The position numbers and the translations under genes are program-made. Of a stretch of DNA of 64,000 nucleotides, positions 1-11,613 are shown one piece after another (within the stretch, counting starts at the first letter, position 1; each line of letters begins with the position of its first letter). The notes below the pieces were generated by a model. That model had not been told where the DNA came from, made no database searches, and saw only the letters and a list, made by a program, of their open reading frames with translations. Location: positions 221,581-285,580 of the forward strand of contig NW_019775424.1 of the NCBI RefSeq assembly GCF_001039355.2, in the 5' to 3' direction. Source of the stretch: Lingula anatina. Lineage: Eukaryota; Brachiopoda; Lingulata; Lingulida; Lingulidae.

Positions 1-66
1 CACACACACACACACACAAACAATCTGTGATACAGCATCATCAACATCATTTTCATCATCCTTTAC

Positions 67-252
67 CCATGGGCAGAATGGCAGCAGCAGCAGCCGCAAT
101 ATGTTTAGACCAGTGTTGTTTCTCTCTCATTATTGAAAGGATCTCATTTGTTTTCATACCAGGATCATTCATGATGGTACCAGAGAAAGTAACATTTGGT
201 CTGCCTCTGGTAGCCTTTCCTCCAGGTGGTCTGCCAATAGGTGTTGATGAAA
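67..252 (-). CDS. possible internal exon with AT-hook-like motif
   Basis: On the minus strand an open segment runs from an AG acceptor (plus positions 253-254) to a GTAAAG donor (plus 66-61). It is 186 nt long and phase 1 at both ends, so it would be a symmetrical exon. The translation begins SSTPIGRPPGGK, continues ATRGRPNVTF and ends in a run of six alanines coded by a GCN repeat. RGRP next to another GRP is the core of AT-hook DNA-binding motifs, so a chromatin or DNA-binding protein is conceivable; I do not recognise the family. The upstream pyrimidine tract is only moderate. The plus-strand reading of the same DNA is a histidine-rich ORF that looks like a shadow. No partner exon is visible in the window. 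Confidence 0.33.
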
Positions 253-740
253 CTGTTATCACGAAGAAATAAAAGTATATAAAGATTAAATTTCCCGTAG
301 AAGATCATCCCAAAGCAAGATATTGCTATTTCCAATTACATCTGATATATCCTATTATCTCTGTATCACATCAACTGTGCCAGAAGCATATTATACATAA
401 TGACATCAAATTGTTTGATGCTTAGTTTTCCTCTGGGTTGTTTTTAAGTGCGTCTGGCCTTGACATATACATTGTAAGCAATAATGTATTGGGAACTATG
501 CTCTCAAAGGTTGCATATCAGAGCAGGTTGGGCAATGCTTTGTACAGCTTTCTAACTCGCTAATCTTTCGTACTTTTGTTAGAGGAAATGTAGATATATT
601 TTTTAATAATGTGTAATGTATCAATTATATTATATTACAATGAAAAGGCCACAAAAAAATATTCACTACAAAAATAATAGTTATGAGCTAGAAGATGAAT
701 GATTTTATTGAGGAGAGTACAAATTACATTATTTAGTATA

Positions 741-914
741 AGGGTTCATTCCCGTTGAAATTTTCTTTCTACGTAGATTGATCCAACTCAGTAGAGACTC
801 TTGCTCAATGCAATCAGATTATCAGATTAACATGCTTTCTCTTGTTTCCACCGTACTCATATAATCACCAGCTTTTCTTTATTTTTCTCAATACATTCCT
901 TGAGAATGAGCCCT
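741..914. mobile_element. MITE family B, complete copy (Harbinger-like ends)
   Basis: The ends form an inverted repeat: GGGTTCATTCCC on the left and the complement of GAATGAGCCC on the right, flanked by TAA on both sides as a possible 3-bp target duplication. The core ACTCTTGCTCAATGCAATCA recurs near 35.1, 52.5 and 53.5 kb and, inverted, near 26.8 kb. TWA target duplications are typical of PIF/Harbinger elements; the assignment is inferred. No coding capacity. Confidence 0.65.
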
Positions 915-1334
915 AAGAGAGACATAATTAAGACATATTGGTGACCTATGCCTATTCTACATTTTATCATTATCGATTGGCATTGTTTTCAGGTGTTAAC
1001 TATCAGTTTATAGTGTATTTATACACAATGTGTACTGTGAATGTGCATGCCTTTGTGGTAGATGTGCATGTGCATCATGCACGTGTGTTTGAGAATCGAG
1101 CAATCATCTACTTTGTTATTCTTAACATTTGTAAACCTCTTGAATAACTATGAAAATATAAAGTGAGCATTTTAGGCAGACTTCCTTAATCGTAATTTAG
1201 GTTGGGTAGATTTCAAGCCAATGTGTTTTCCTTTTGTGTCCTTGATAAAAAGGCCTGTATTTTGGTGTGAGATAAGAAAAGCGAAAAGAAAAAAAAAGCA
1301 ACCACAAGTTGGACGAAAAGGATGTTGTTTTCAG

Positions 1335-1505
1335 TTGGTGAGCGAAGCCAGTGTAAATTAGACCTACACTTGTCTTCATCGGATATGAACTTGTGGGCTA
1401 AACTGATTAGAAAGAAATACAAGCTTTCCCTGGAGATGAAGAAACAGTATCAAATTGAGTATCGCAATTCCTTGGAAGTCCCAGGGAAATTCAGGAAATT
1501 GAGAG
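1335..1505 (+). CDS. internal coding exon upstream of the LIM exon
   Basis: The exon starts after GTTGTTTTCAG and ends before a GTAGTT donor. It is 171 nt, entered with one base carried over and leaving one base (G) at its end. The peptide is highly charged and includes KLDLHLSSSDMNLWAKLIRK and later EMKKQYQIEYRNSLEV; no known domain is evident to me. The last G joins to AT at the start of the 3303 exon to make GAT (Asp), so the two exons fit in phase 1 across a 1.8-kb intron and read KFRKLR-DESYDAD without a break. That fit is the main support. The donor is weaker than consensus. Upstream exons must lie outside the window, because no good ATG exon is seen before it. Confidence 0.62.
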
Positions 1506-2367
1506 GTAGTTTTATTGTTATAGAGTGGTGTTATTTTCTTAGCAGGCTGTCTCTTCTTTCTTGGATGCTTTTAGTTTTGTATAACAACTCTGATGGTTGT
1601 TAGCTGTAGCCCTTTCTTTGAAGAAGAGCTTTCGGCCACATGGGAGAATTTATTCTCTAGGAATTGTGTGTGTGTAAAAGAAATGAGATCGATTGCACTT
1701 GAAACCTTTTTGATTAAGTGTTTTATATAGCTTTTGTATTTGTATTTTTAATCTTTACTTGTTTTTCAAAGTGATGGTTTTTTGAAAGCAGTGCGGCACT
1801 TATTTCATTCCCTTTTTGGTCTTGATTTTATACACTCAGAGAACTAAGCCCCAAAACTGAGTTGGAAATTTGTAACTGGTATAGCTTGGCTGAAGAAAAT
1901 ACTATAAAAACTGACAAGATTTGATAGCCAGTGAAATTATGGAAATTTTCTGATAATACAGATAACTTTGTTAATGAACATTGAGTTGAAAATTTATAGT
2001 TTGTTAATTGTCTTTTTTTTTTTCAAAGTTTGGAAATTGCAACCCTTGGTATTAATTCTGATATTGCATGATATTACCCTCATACAAAAATAACTACTTG
2101 ACACAAATTGGGAAATTTGACTCATTCTACATGTTCTGCATTTTACATTGGCTAGCTTGCAGCCAACTTGGTTTTTGGCCTTCATCAGACTGACAGGAGT
2201 AGATGTTGTTACTCCCTTACTAACTGAATGCTAGCAACCAGGACCCTATTTAATTGTAAATGTAAGATAGATCAAGACCCCTCCCCCCCCCCTTGGTTGG
2301 ACTTTCAACCAAGTTGGCTGCAAGCTTATGTACAATGAAGAAAATTTTTCCAGCTTTTGTCAAATAT

Positions 2368-2414
<47 letters not shown>

Positions 2415-3302
2415 TTGTATTCAAATACCAAGCCAATAAACAGTTTTGAGCATTATCATCAGTTTCAGACTAGGTTGGTCAAAATAGTGGATATTCAAAT
2501 AACCATTGATTATCTCCTTGGGCTGTCCATTGATACCTCTGGTTCCAAAATCAAAATGATTAATTATCTACATCATTTAGCAATTTTTTATCAAGTATGA
2601 GAGCCATATCCTTGACTGTACAATGCTGTCTTATGGATTAAATTTTTAATTTCATTTTAAAGATGCACAGAGTATGTTTAAAAGCTACAATATAAGGGGT
2701 CCACCCTGTCTGGACCCTTAATGTATTTGACGCCTCTGTATTGACCTAAGGTAGTCTAGGTCCTGCTTCCTCCTTGATCCCAATGTCCATTATAAGTATT
2801 GACCACTACTATCCCTCAGGGCTTTACCACAGCCTAGCACCAAGCCCCCATGAAACAAAAATTGACAAAAATTATTAGCACAAACAATATAGAGCAATGC
2901 ATATTTTGCAGTAGTTTTGTCCGCTGCTGGGGTTAAGTGTTGTGTAAATAGACTAAGAATCAGTCTAATTGCAATGGGATTATATCCAGAATGATTGAAA
3001 AGTTTTGATCTGGCCAGGACACCTGTTAATTTCAGATAAGAATTGCTAGAGCTCATTTTAAATTGTAGAGTTATGGTGTCTGAATGACGGAGTGGGTGAT
3101 TAACTGAAATGTTTGTGAAGTTATGATTATTTATGACTGAAAGAAATGATATTTGTGTAGATGCATATACCTATTAGTGCACACATATGCACTTGCGCAC
3201 GCATGCACACATACAAATACAATATGGTACAGTGGTTAATTGCATTCATTAAACAAAGTTATTATATTTCACTTCAACAGTTTGCTTTTTTCTCTATTCT
3301 AG
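1506..3302 (+). other. intron 1 of the LIM gene, with simple repeats
   Basis: This intron of about 1.8 kb contains a TTTA tetranucleotide tract near 2367-2417, a run of C near 2281-2292 and a foldback element at 2154-2326. No further exon is convincing. It ends in a pyrimidine-rich acceptor, TCTCTATTCTAG, with a second AG 23 bp upstream that would keep a different frame. Confidence 0.5.
2154..2326. repeat. foldback element with 20-bp perfect inverted arms
   Basis: AGCTTGCAGCCAACTTGGTT at 2154-2173 is matched exactly by its reverse complement at 2307-2326. The spacer is about 130 bp and contains a poly-C run. It is probably a small inverted-repeat element; no target duplication is obvious. 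Confidence 0.7.
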
Positions 3303-3576
3303 ATGAAAGTTACGATGCTGACTGCGATGAAGAAGATATCTACGCCAGCATTGACGAATTGAATGTCAGTTCTGACAGTGCAAGTCAGGTGTACTCTGAG
3401 ATTGCGGAGACTGTCAAGGAGAGCGACAGTATGAATCTCGTAGGAAGTCGCCAGAGCTGGCCGTACTCTCCGAGAGTCCCCGGTGACCGTTGCCAGGCAT
3501 GCGGGTTCGCCGTTGGAGAGGACAGGGTGTCCGTTCAGAGGTTCATATACCACACCATGTGTTTCAAGTGCATGGA
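3303..3576 (+). CDS. LIM-domain protein, exon with tyrosine motifs and first LIM zinc module
   Basis: The exon is 274 nt between TTCTCTATTCTAG and a strong GTAAGT donor, and is visibly richer in G+C than its flanks. It encodes an acidic stretch with two Y-x-x-I motifs (IYASI and VYSEI), a serine-rich linker, and then CQACG...YHTMCFKCME. This matches the first half of a LIM domain: C-x2-C, 16 residues, H-x2-C, x2-C. LIM domains bind two zinc ions and mediate protein contacts, often on actin structures or in the nucleus. The exon stops in phase 2 just before the next zinc ligand, which the exon at 58114 can supply. The family (MICAL-, EPLIN-, ABLIM-like or other) cannot be fixed from one half domain. 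Confidence 0.85.
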
Positions 3577-3599
3577 GTAAGTGCAGTCATTTTTCCTTA

Positions 3600-3786
3600 A
3601 AGCGCACTCAGAACAGCAGACTAACAGATCCGTGGATCAAATATGGTTGACCCACTTGAATGCTTGTTGTGTAATCCCAACGGGGGAATCTTAAGCAGTG
3701 CCTAAGTAGGAATTAAGTGGCAAGTTTTTTAGTGGGTCACCATATTTGATCTGTGGATCTGTTAGTCCACTGGTCTGAATGCGTTC
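3600..3786. mobile_element. MITE family A, copy 1 (palindromic, TTA target duplication)
   Basis: The element has long inverted ends: left CAGACTAACAGATCCGTGGA then TCAAATATGG, right its complement CCATATTTGATCTGTGGATC then TGTTAGTC. TTA flanks it at 3597-3599 and 3787-3789. It starts 24 bp after the LIM exon. Related copies occur at 12481, 30402 and 33635. It is non-coding; Harbinger-type mobilisation is inferred from the TWA duplication. Confidence 0.75.
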
Positions 3787-5230
3787 TTAAAGAGCCTATT
3801 GTAGAATTTTTCCTCATCTTGTACAGGGATGAGATTTTTCTGACTATTAGCAGATTTGTGACTATTTGGAGACAAAAATATCATTGGCCTAGGCGGTCCC
3901 TGGAACCCACCCCATATTTTACAACTATTTCACTAAATCGCAGTGTCATCCCTGCTTGTAGTTTTAATCCCTGTCAGACTTTTACCACCTTGCTGCAATT
4001 TTGTCTTGCTGATTTGACCCGGACTCAGATTTTCTACTGTACATTTAGGCCCCTATATATGTGTTTGTGTGTTATATCACATATGTATATTATGCATTTT
4101 TTTGGTATGCTTATTGTGCATTGTCATTTTTCTCCATATCCCATAGCTGTCATTGACATTATGATTTTATCATTTTTCCACAACAAATAAGAAAATGTAG
4201 TTTTTCATAAAGTAAATGTGTCCTTCTGTATATGTATATATATATATTTTTATGTAGACATAGGCCTATCTCTGTAATCGATGAAATGACATTTCCAATG
4301 TTTCATTTTTGAAATGTTGATTTTCATACCTGACCTGCAACCAGGATGTGGTTTATTTTGCATGTGTAGACAATATAGGCTCCTTCACAATGAGAGAATT
4401 TCAGCTGCTCCTTTAGTAGTTGGAGCTATGTCATAATGCAGCTCTTAGCCAAAGGACACTTATTGTGAAAAGAGTTTGGTAAATAATGAGATGGACTCCT
4501 GATGAAGTGACAACTGAGTAATAACATTAACAAAAACTTGCAATTGATTATTGCATTAGTTGAGAAATGCCTGGAATTGTGATTGTTTCAGGATGTGACC
4601 TCATGTCTCAATAATCACAATTTTCCCTTACTGATCCCTTCCCTTACAGCTGTCTCTTTTATCTAAATATTTTATAATTCTTGTGTTTTTCTATTTTTTA
4701 AATTCCTGCAGCAACGTTTTTTGTTTTTATCAGTATGCTAAGCTTTCTCTTGGAAGGATCCAACTATATCAGCAACAAAACTATTGAATATTTATCCAAA
4801 ATCATTTTCCTTTGCCGTTGGTATTACGTGACCAATGCTATCTACAACACTGTCATGGTTTATCTTATAACTAGAACCAAGTGAAATAAAATTTGTCTTA
4901 TCTCAGAACAGCAAACTAAACATCCTGCTCACATGAACAGAGGTTATCAATGACAGAAGTAGCCAGTTATGAACATAATGCCTCAAAAACCCCATTGATT
5001 TTTTCATCATTTGAGCACATTGAGAGTCTCATATGTGATAGCCACATGCTCCAGCAAAGCTGAGAAATATTTGGCATGAAATGTTTAGACATGTAATCCC
5101 ATTTAATGCTGACTTGTGTGAATACTTGGTTCAAAGTGGAAAGGGTTTGTGGTAAAAGAAATCATTGAGAATTGATAGGAGAGAGAAGGAAAAGACTATT
5201 GCTATAAATCAGCAGACGCATGCTGCTATT

Positions 5231-5304
5231 ATGGAGAAATTAATGGAAGATAATTGCATTATTTGTTTGATGGAAGATAGAAATGGAGATTGTAAATGGA
5301 AAAG
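5231..5304 (+). CDS. candidate alternative first exon A
   Basis: An ATG at 5231 opens 24 codons beginning MEKLMEDNCIICLMED and ending in WK plus AG, directly followed by GTAAGA. The exon therefore ends in phase 2, as do the other candidate first exons in this intron. The peptide is short and cysteine-containing (C-x2-C), with no recognisable domain. The preceding 5' sequence has no in-frame extension worth noting. The splice site is good, but composition resembles surrounding AT-rich DNA, so this is one of the weaker members of the set and could be chance. It would join to the 58114 exon or to one beyond the window. Confidence 0.38.
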
Positions 5305-5580
5305 GTAAGATAGAATGGATAAGCAAAACTCAATTCAGCAATGTGCAAAGACATTCAACTTTGCGTGCATGTTATGGGCATTATAACATAGATTTTCTAG
5401 ACAAAATTGGGGGATATTTGTTATCTTTTTTATACATTATCTGTTTTTTCTATGTTCTATGATAATCTTCCTTCAAGGATTATTTCATAGAGATTTTTGT
5501 CAAGATTATTCATGATTATTACCATTCTTCAGATTGCACAATGTGTCATGGAAATCCAGGATAAGTTGTGATGGACCTAT

Positions 5581-5644
5581 ATATTTGGGGGAGGGGGGGA
5601 AGGGGCTCTGCCCCCCCTCCCCCCCCCCAAAAAAAAAAAAAAAG
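5581..5644. repeat. G/C/A homopolymer-rich stretch
   Basis: Runs of G, C and A follow each other (GGGGGAGGGG, CCCCCCCC, then about 15 A). It is low-complexity DNA beside a degraded copy of the GGTCCAC-type repeat; no function is seen. Confidence 0.6.
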
Positions 5645-6695
5645 GTAGATTCAGTCCTTGTCTGTTGATAGAGGAAACTGGGAACAACATACATGTACCT
5701 ATAAAGGCTTTGGATAATGACCAAAATTATAACACTTTGAGAGGGGGGCTATAAAAATCAAAATACTCTCTCCTACATAAAACCCTAGACCAGTCATTGC
5801 TATTTTCCTTGTGTTGAGTTTAAGAGTCAGGCCTGACATTGGCTCCATGTACCCCAGGGTTTAAAAACTTGGTAAAATTTGACCAAGAACTGGTAACTCC
5901 ATTTAGCTATTCTACACAGGGTAAGCAGAGCAGGTTTCATAAAATCCATCTGGACTAAGTCAGAATTAAGAGGCTAGGGAGTTATTTTTTTATTTATTTA
6001 TTTTTTTTTGTGAGCTCAGCTTAATTATCCCTTGACTTGTAGAGATTGACACGCTGTCAGACAATTAAGCTGATTACATTGATTATACTCTAGTGTGAAT
6101 CCCTGCAGAGTTGGATCAATGTCTGAATCTGAATGTGCCCTAAAACTTTTTTATTTCAATGAACTAGAATGAATTCATCGAATTGAAGCAGTAAAAAATT
6201 CTCAGTACTTAAGTACATCCCAAATTTCAATTATTACGTCTGTAGTGAAAATGGGCTGTGATCTTCGAATATGATATTCAGAGCAACCCTGTTCTGGAAC
6301 CATATCGGTCCAAATAATTTACCTGTGTGAACACCCCTGGTACTAGACAACCACTTTTTAGCCCTGAGGTGAACCTGTTCCCCCCAAGTATACAAGCACC
6401 TGTTTATTCCTGCTGAGGCGTTTTAATGGAAAGGTCTTCCACTTTTGAGTGGAAAATGATCTTTGGTGTTTCAGACAGATTCCAGTGCACCAGACTTGCT
6501 CTTAAATGTTACATTTAGCGTAAGTGCTAAATATATTCACTTACTGCTTGTTCTTGAGAGGAAAATGCCTGTCTTGTTTTTATACTTACTCTGAGGTAAT
6601 TGTGGAGAAATGATTTCAAAACAAGGTGCGGAGAATAGGATATGTTTTGGGAGCTTATGAGAGTAGAAGGGATAGGAAGGGCAGGAAAATAAATT

Positions 6696-6700
<5 letters not shown>

Positions 6701-6732
<32 letters not shown>
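6701..6732. repeat. (GA)n microsatellite
   Basis: About sixteen GA units. Serine/leucine-rich or Arg-Glu ORFs across it are artefacts of the repeat. Confidence 0.9.
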
Positions 6733-6735
<3 letters not shown>

Positions 6736-9700
6736 GTGGAAGGAAGATCAAAAAGTAAATGAGAAATATTTCATGATAAAGGTTAAATCACTGACAGATT
6801 CTTGTCCAAGGAGGGCAACTATCTTTATAATGAAAAAAAAAATGTAACATTGTTAGCACATGATGAATTTAATCAGGTTTCCTCTTGAGCTATTGAATAT
6901 ACTTGTTCAATGTCAAACAATCATTAAACCAACTACAGTCAGTGATTGTATTCAGTGCTCATTTGAGGGCTTTCACTTTCCTTTTTGCATTGTGAAGCAT
7001 TCATTTTGTGCGAAATGGACTGATATCTGCAGTGCAGACTTATCCATCCTGGTTCAAGTTATGATCTGTTTTTTTTTTTTTTTTTATAAGAAACAGCTGG
7101 CCATATTGATCATTAGGTGCCTTTTAACAGTAGCATGTGGCGTTTGTTTTGTAGTTCACAGAGCAAATTGTGACTGACATGAAACGTTGATTTTTTTTAC
7201 TAATTCAAAAATCTTGGATCAGGATTGCCAAAAGAAAATTACTCCAAATGCGTAGATCTGTTGGTTTACGTGTTATTAAAAATACCTGAAAATGAAGGGA
7301 ATTTATTTTGAAAAATGGGTAGAATATGCATTAATGCATGCAGTAGGCAACCTTAATAGCAGGTACGTGAATGAATCCATAATATTTATTTGCTAATAGC
7401 AAAATAGTTTACAGAGTCTTATTATTTGTTTACATATGATGTAAGATAAATATATGTCTACTCAACATCATGGGGGAGATTCTGATTATTGTGTTTTGTT
7501 TATCTAGGCATTAACCCCTAATGTTGAACAGCACATTAAGAAAAGAAAAAAGAGTAAAAAAAATGACAAATGTAACATCAGCCAAATACATATGGAAAAT
7601 GCATAGAAACTCTGAATTGGCTGATATTATACACATGCCTTTTCATATCGACTTTTGCAACAGATGCTAGGCTTTCATGCTAACCAGATCAAACCATTCT
7701 TTTAAAAGGGAAAAAAATTCATCAAAGAGGTGAAAATGCAGTACATTTAGTGAAGTGTGATTGTGTCTTTTTATAGCAACCTGAATTTGATTTGATTGAA
7801 GTGGTTGGATGTGTTAGCAAGGCATTAAGGACATAATTGATTCTTTGAAGATAAAATGATGTTGAAAAAGCTATGAAATAATGGGTGTTATTTAGTTTGT
7901 TGTATGAGGTCTATCTGCAGAGAGTCAGAAAGACAGAGTGATGGAAATAAGGGGAAGAAAAAAGACATCTTAAAAATATTCCATAAAGATTTTAAATATA
8001 CCCTTAAGATGATTGGTCCCAAATCAAATTAACTTTAGAATATATAAGTTTTTTATTCACATCTGTCAAGGTTTTCAAATGCTTGTCCTACCCAGAAACT
8101 GTTCAACCTGTTTGGTACATTTGGTACATCTGAAAAAAAAACAAAAAAAAGTATACAGCAGACTAATTACAACCCTTCTCAGGAGTCGAGACTAGTTTTG
8201 TGATGTGTATGGTATAGGCATTTCACTATCATTTCAGGTCAATTTTTCCAACCTGCAGTCATAGCAAGTAATTCTGCTTTTTTTTCACGTGAGAGACTGC
8301 TAAATGTTCACCAGAGGCAGGCTGCTATTTTATGGTAATCTCTTGCTCGCTGTTGGGAAATTATGTGTAGGAGTTATTGTGAAGTATTTTTTCTTTGGAT
8401 AATTGGGTAATTACGGCTTATTACACTGGATGCCCTAAAGTGAGTGACGACTCCGCATTGCCTTTTTCAATTTTTTTTTATTTTGGATATTTCTCATTAT
8501 AAATTGCACACATTGCACACATTGTGAAAATGAGGGAAATGGAAATTGTCGATTAAAAATTATTTGCTATGTTCAATACTTATTCTGTGTGGCGAAATCG
8601 TGAGTCATCCTAGAGAGAATAAAGTAATACAAGGTGCAATAATGATAGCAAAGTGAAGGATGTCTAGGTATGTTGACCGATAATTTTATGACGTTGCCTA
8701 ATTAGAGGCAGAATAATCCTTTTCTTTACAAGCTATTTATAATATCTAAATTAAATGCCCCTGAGTAACTCACTGAAAATTGTTACTTATCAAGGGACGT
8801 ACAATTATTTCTAACAACCTTGTCTATGGCTTTTGCCTTCACGCGGCCCTCGGACCACTCATTTGGCGTGAAGATAGCATACCAAGCAAATCTCTCAGTT
8901 GTTCTGGCCTCATGATTTCCCTGATGGAAATATAATTCCCACATGAAGTTCAGGAAAAAAAACCAATAGGGATATGGGATTTTCTGTGAAGAAGCCAAAT
9001 TGAATACTTTTCCCAGCGATAAGAGTGGTAGTAATTTGTTTATTCTGGGAGTTGAGGATTGTGTCAGTATGAGAAGCCAGGCACTTGTTAATTGTTTAAT
9101 TACTCCTTCAAGAATGTGGTGACAACTGAAAATGTTGATCAACAGAGTAGCACAGCCTGGTTCTTGGAAGTACCAAGTAGCTCTGGTTTGAGAGGAATAC
9201 CTGGAGGAAACCTTACTGCATGGGGCCCAAGGAATGATCTTACCTGTTTGGTTAATAGAATGCAGACAAGCACCTAATGTCAAGTTCACTGGATACTGTG
9301 TGCAAAAGCTCATGAATTTGAAAGAAACAAAACAGGTACAAGACTGGAGCCCTGTAAACATTTAGAGTTGACATTTGTTGGAAAATCTGTAAAATTTTAG
9401 GGCTGCGTCTGAGGAAAGTTTGTCTGTGTTGTAATGGTGGTCTCTAACCAGCAGGTTAAAATCAGGTGAAGTGAAAAAAAATGAATCAAAAAGCTGATGG
9501 CAACTGAAAAAAATGTGTGAAAATTGGTATTTGCTCTACATGTGGATCATTCATGAGTATATCAATAAGATGTAAATAGAGATTCTTAAGCTGGAGAAAG
9601 TTAGATCAAGAAAAATTATATAAGACGTATATATTTACAAATGATCCCCAATATTCCATGACAGATAAATTATCTGAACTGTACGAGGAGCAGGAGGAAT

Positions 9701-10622
9701 GACAGCCAGTCACCTAGCTCGTATCAGTGGTGCAGGATGTAATATTCATATTCCAAAGCCAATTCCAGTTTTTGAGGAATTTGACCCAGATTGCAGTTCA
9801 CTGTTTATTACCAGGAATCTTGCTGTATTGTATACATTGAATAGTTACTGCTGAATGTGGGAAATTTCATAGTATATGGCATTTCAGGAAAGAAGAAGAA
9901 TCCTTAGAGAATACCTGTTATGCTGTAAAGGAACATTCTGTATGTGCCTCTGCACTGTATCTTTTATGCAGAATGATTGAGGAATGTTAGAAAAAACTGA
10001 TATGATTTGTTAATCAAGGGATTCTAATTGTTTATTCAAGAAGTGCTGAAAAAAATCTGTGCAGTTTCATTTTATAGAACTATGCTAAAAGATTTTCATA
10101 AAAAGAACTAAAACGCTGGTGCAGACTATCACTTGATTTCAAAGAGACACAGTGCTGTCTGTTTCAAAACATGCCATAAAAATATCTAGAAATGTTTGTT
10201 CTGTTAATTTTTGAAACATTTGAGTGTTTGTGTTTTGAGACCAGCCATCTGTACTTTCTCTATTTTACAGAACCAGTTGCTAAAATTTGTTGTTGCATTG
10301 TATTAGCTATGGAAGAAAAAAAAAAGACTTGTCATGTTTGAACTGAAACACCATAGTTACCATCTGGATTTCTGTGTAGGTTTTTTTGTATACATTTTGC
10401 CAGGGTTGCTCTATTAGAAAACCAGGGGTTTCATGTAAGCCAAAAACTGCTACAACGTGTGATAACATGTGATGTTTGAAAATTGAGAAAACGTTTTTAG
10501 ACCTGTGGTTGGAAAAGGAGTATATTATCAATTACAAGGGATGACAATAGCATAAACAAGGAAAAACTTCTGAGAAACAGTGGATTACGAATTGGTATCT
10601 TTACTAGGATTCTGATTTCATT

Positions 10623-10693
10623 ATGGGAAGTTGTGCCGAATTCTTCGTGAAGTGTTTAGGGACAAACAAAGAAGATGATGAAAGTGATAAAAG
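10623..10693 (+). CDS. candidate alternative first exon B, acylation-type N-terminus
   Basis: The ATG at 10623 opens 23 codons beginning MGSCAEFFVKCLG and ending in an acidic DDESDK, followed by AG and a GTAAGA donor, giving phase 2. Gly at position 2 with Cys at 4 and 11 is the arrangement seen in N-myristoylated and palmitoylated proteins, so this isoform may attach to membranes; that is an inference from family knowledge of acylated N-termini. The acidic tail may be a spacer before the shared body. No TATA box is evident. The sensible peptide chemistry and consensus donor make it one of the better members of the phase-2 set. Confidence 0.52.
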
Positions 10694-10936
10694 GTAAGAT
10701 AAAATTTTGATGATAATTCCATCCACATATTATGGCTGTGTTGCTGTCATGTTCTTTGTTTTTTTTTTATGTGTACTGATGAATGAAGATTGTGTGCCTT
10801 TTAATTTGTCCATATGTCTGTTTGTCTCACTGCTCTCCCTCCTCTCCCTTCCTCCATAGATTCCTCTCTCTCCCTTTTTCTTTTTCCTTACTTCTCTCCC
10901 TCCCTCTCTTTGTCTTACATACACCCACACACATTC

Positions 10937-10988
<52 letters not shown>
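10937..10988. repeat. (CT)n microsatellite within a pyrimidine-rich tract
   Basis: A pure CT tract of about 50 bp lies in a CT/TCCC-rich stretch from 10825. ORFs of Ser-Leu or Arg-Glu repeats over it are shadows. Confidence 0.9.
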
Positions 10989-10990
<2 letters not shown>

Positions 10991-11456
10991 GGTACTCATC
11001 CAGGTATTCAACTTTTTTTTATAATTCATTCAAGTATTCTATACACTGGTGTTATCTTCAGAATTGTTGACTCATACCTTTTCAAAAACAGAGACATCGT
11101 GATGACAACCCCCATTACTCATTGTTGCCACAGGGACACAGGGATACAGACAAGAACTTTTTGTCTAATTTTACCTTTGGGATAGTACATCACGTACTTA
11201 GTATTAAAATATTCATGCCGTTCTATTTTTAATGCTGGAAATGTCAAAGAAAATATTTCAGCTTATTCGTGACTAATGCCCTGGTTGGTGTTAAGCAAGG
11301 GCATTTTTGCCATAGGGTTACTCTGAAATGATTCATTTTGTCAAAAGAAGTGGAACTTAATTTCTTCTGTAGTAAAATTATTTCAAATAGATAAAAATGT
11401 GGATTTGCATATTTAAAGGTACCAAGTGCAATGAACTTTTTAAAAGATTTGCAAAA

Positions 11457-11613
11457 GTGGACCCTGGTTCTTCAACTGGCGAACTGGACCCTGGTCCTTC
11501 AACTGTCAAACTGGACCCTGGTCCTTCAACTGTCACACTGGACCCTGGTCCTTCAACTGTCACACTGGACCCTGGTCCTTCAACTGTCACACTGGACCCT
11601 GGTCCTTTAAATG
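11457..11613. repeat. 27-bp minisatellite, about six units
   Basis: The unit ACTGGACCCTGGTCCTTCAA plus CTGTCAC repeats about six times with few changes. Because 27 is a multiple of three, it stays open on both strands, giving LDPGPSTVT on plus and VEGPGSSVT on minus. No splice sites or other coding signs accompany it, so it is treated as non-coding. Confidence 0.85.

Noticed and set aside
7334-7362. Nine-codon ATG segment ending in phase 2 at GTACGT.
   Set aside because: Too short to separate from chance.
8783-9361. 192-codon minus-strand ORF, the longest non-transposon ORF, with a CAG/GTAAGA donor inside it on the minus strand.
   Set aside because: No recognisable motif, poor amino-acid composition (many Cys, Trp, Phe, Ser), and no supporting acceptor or partner exon. 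It may be chance or an old repeat.
10730-11185. Ser-Leu and Arg-Glu rich ORFs on both strands.
   Set aside because: They translate a CT/GA microsatellite. The same holds for ORFs at 13397, 14701, 27091, 29056, 50463, 53064, 54644 and 58705.
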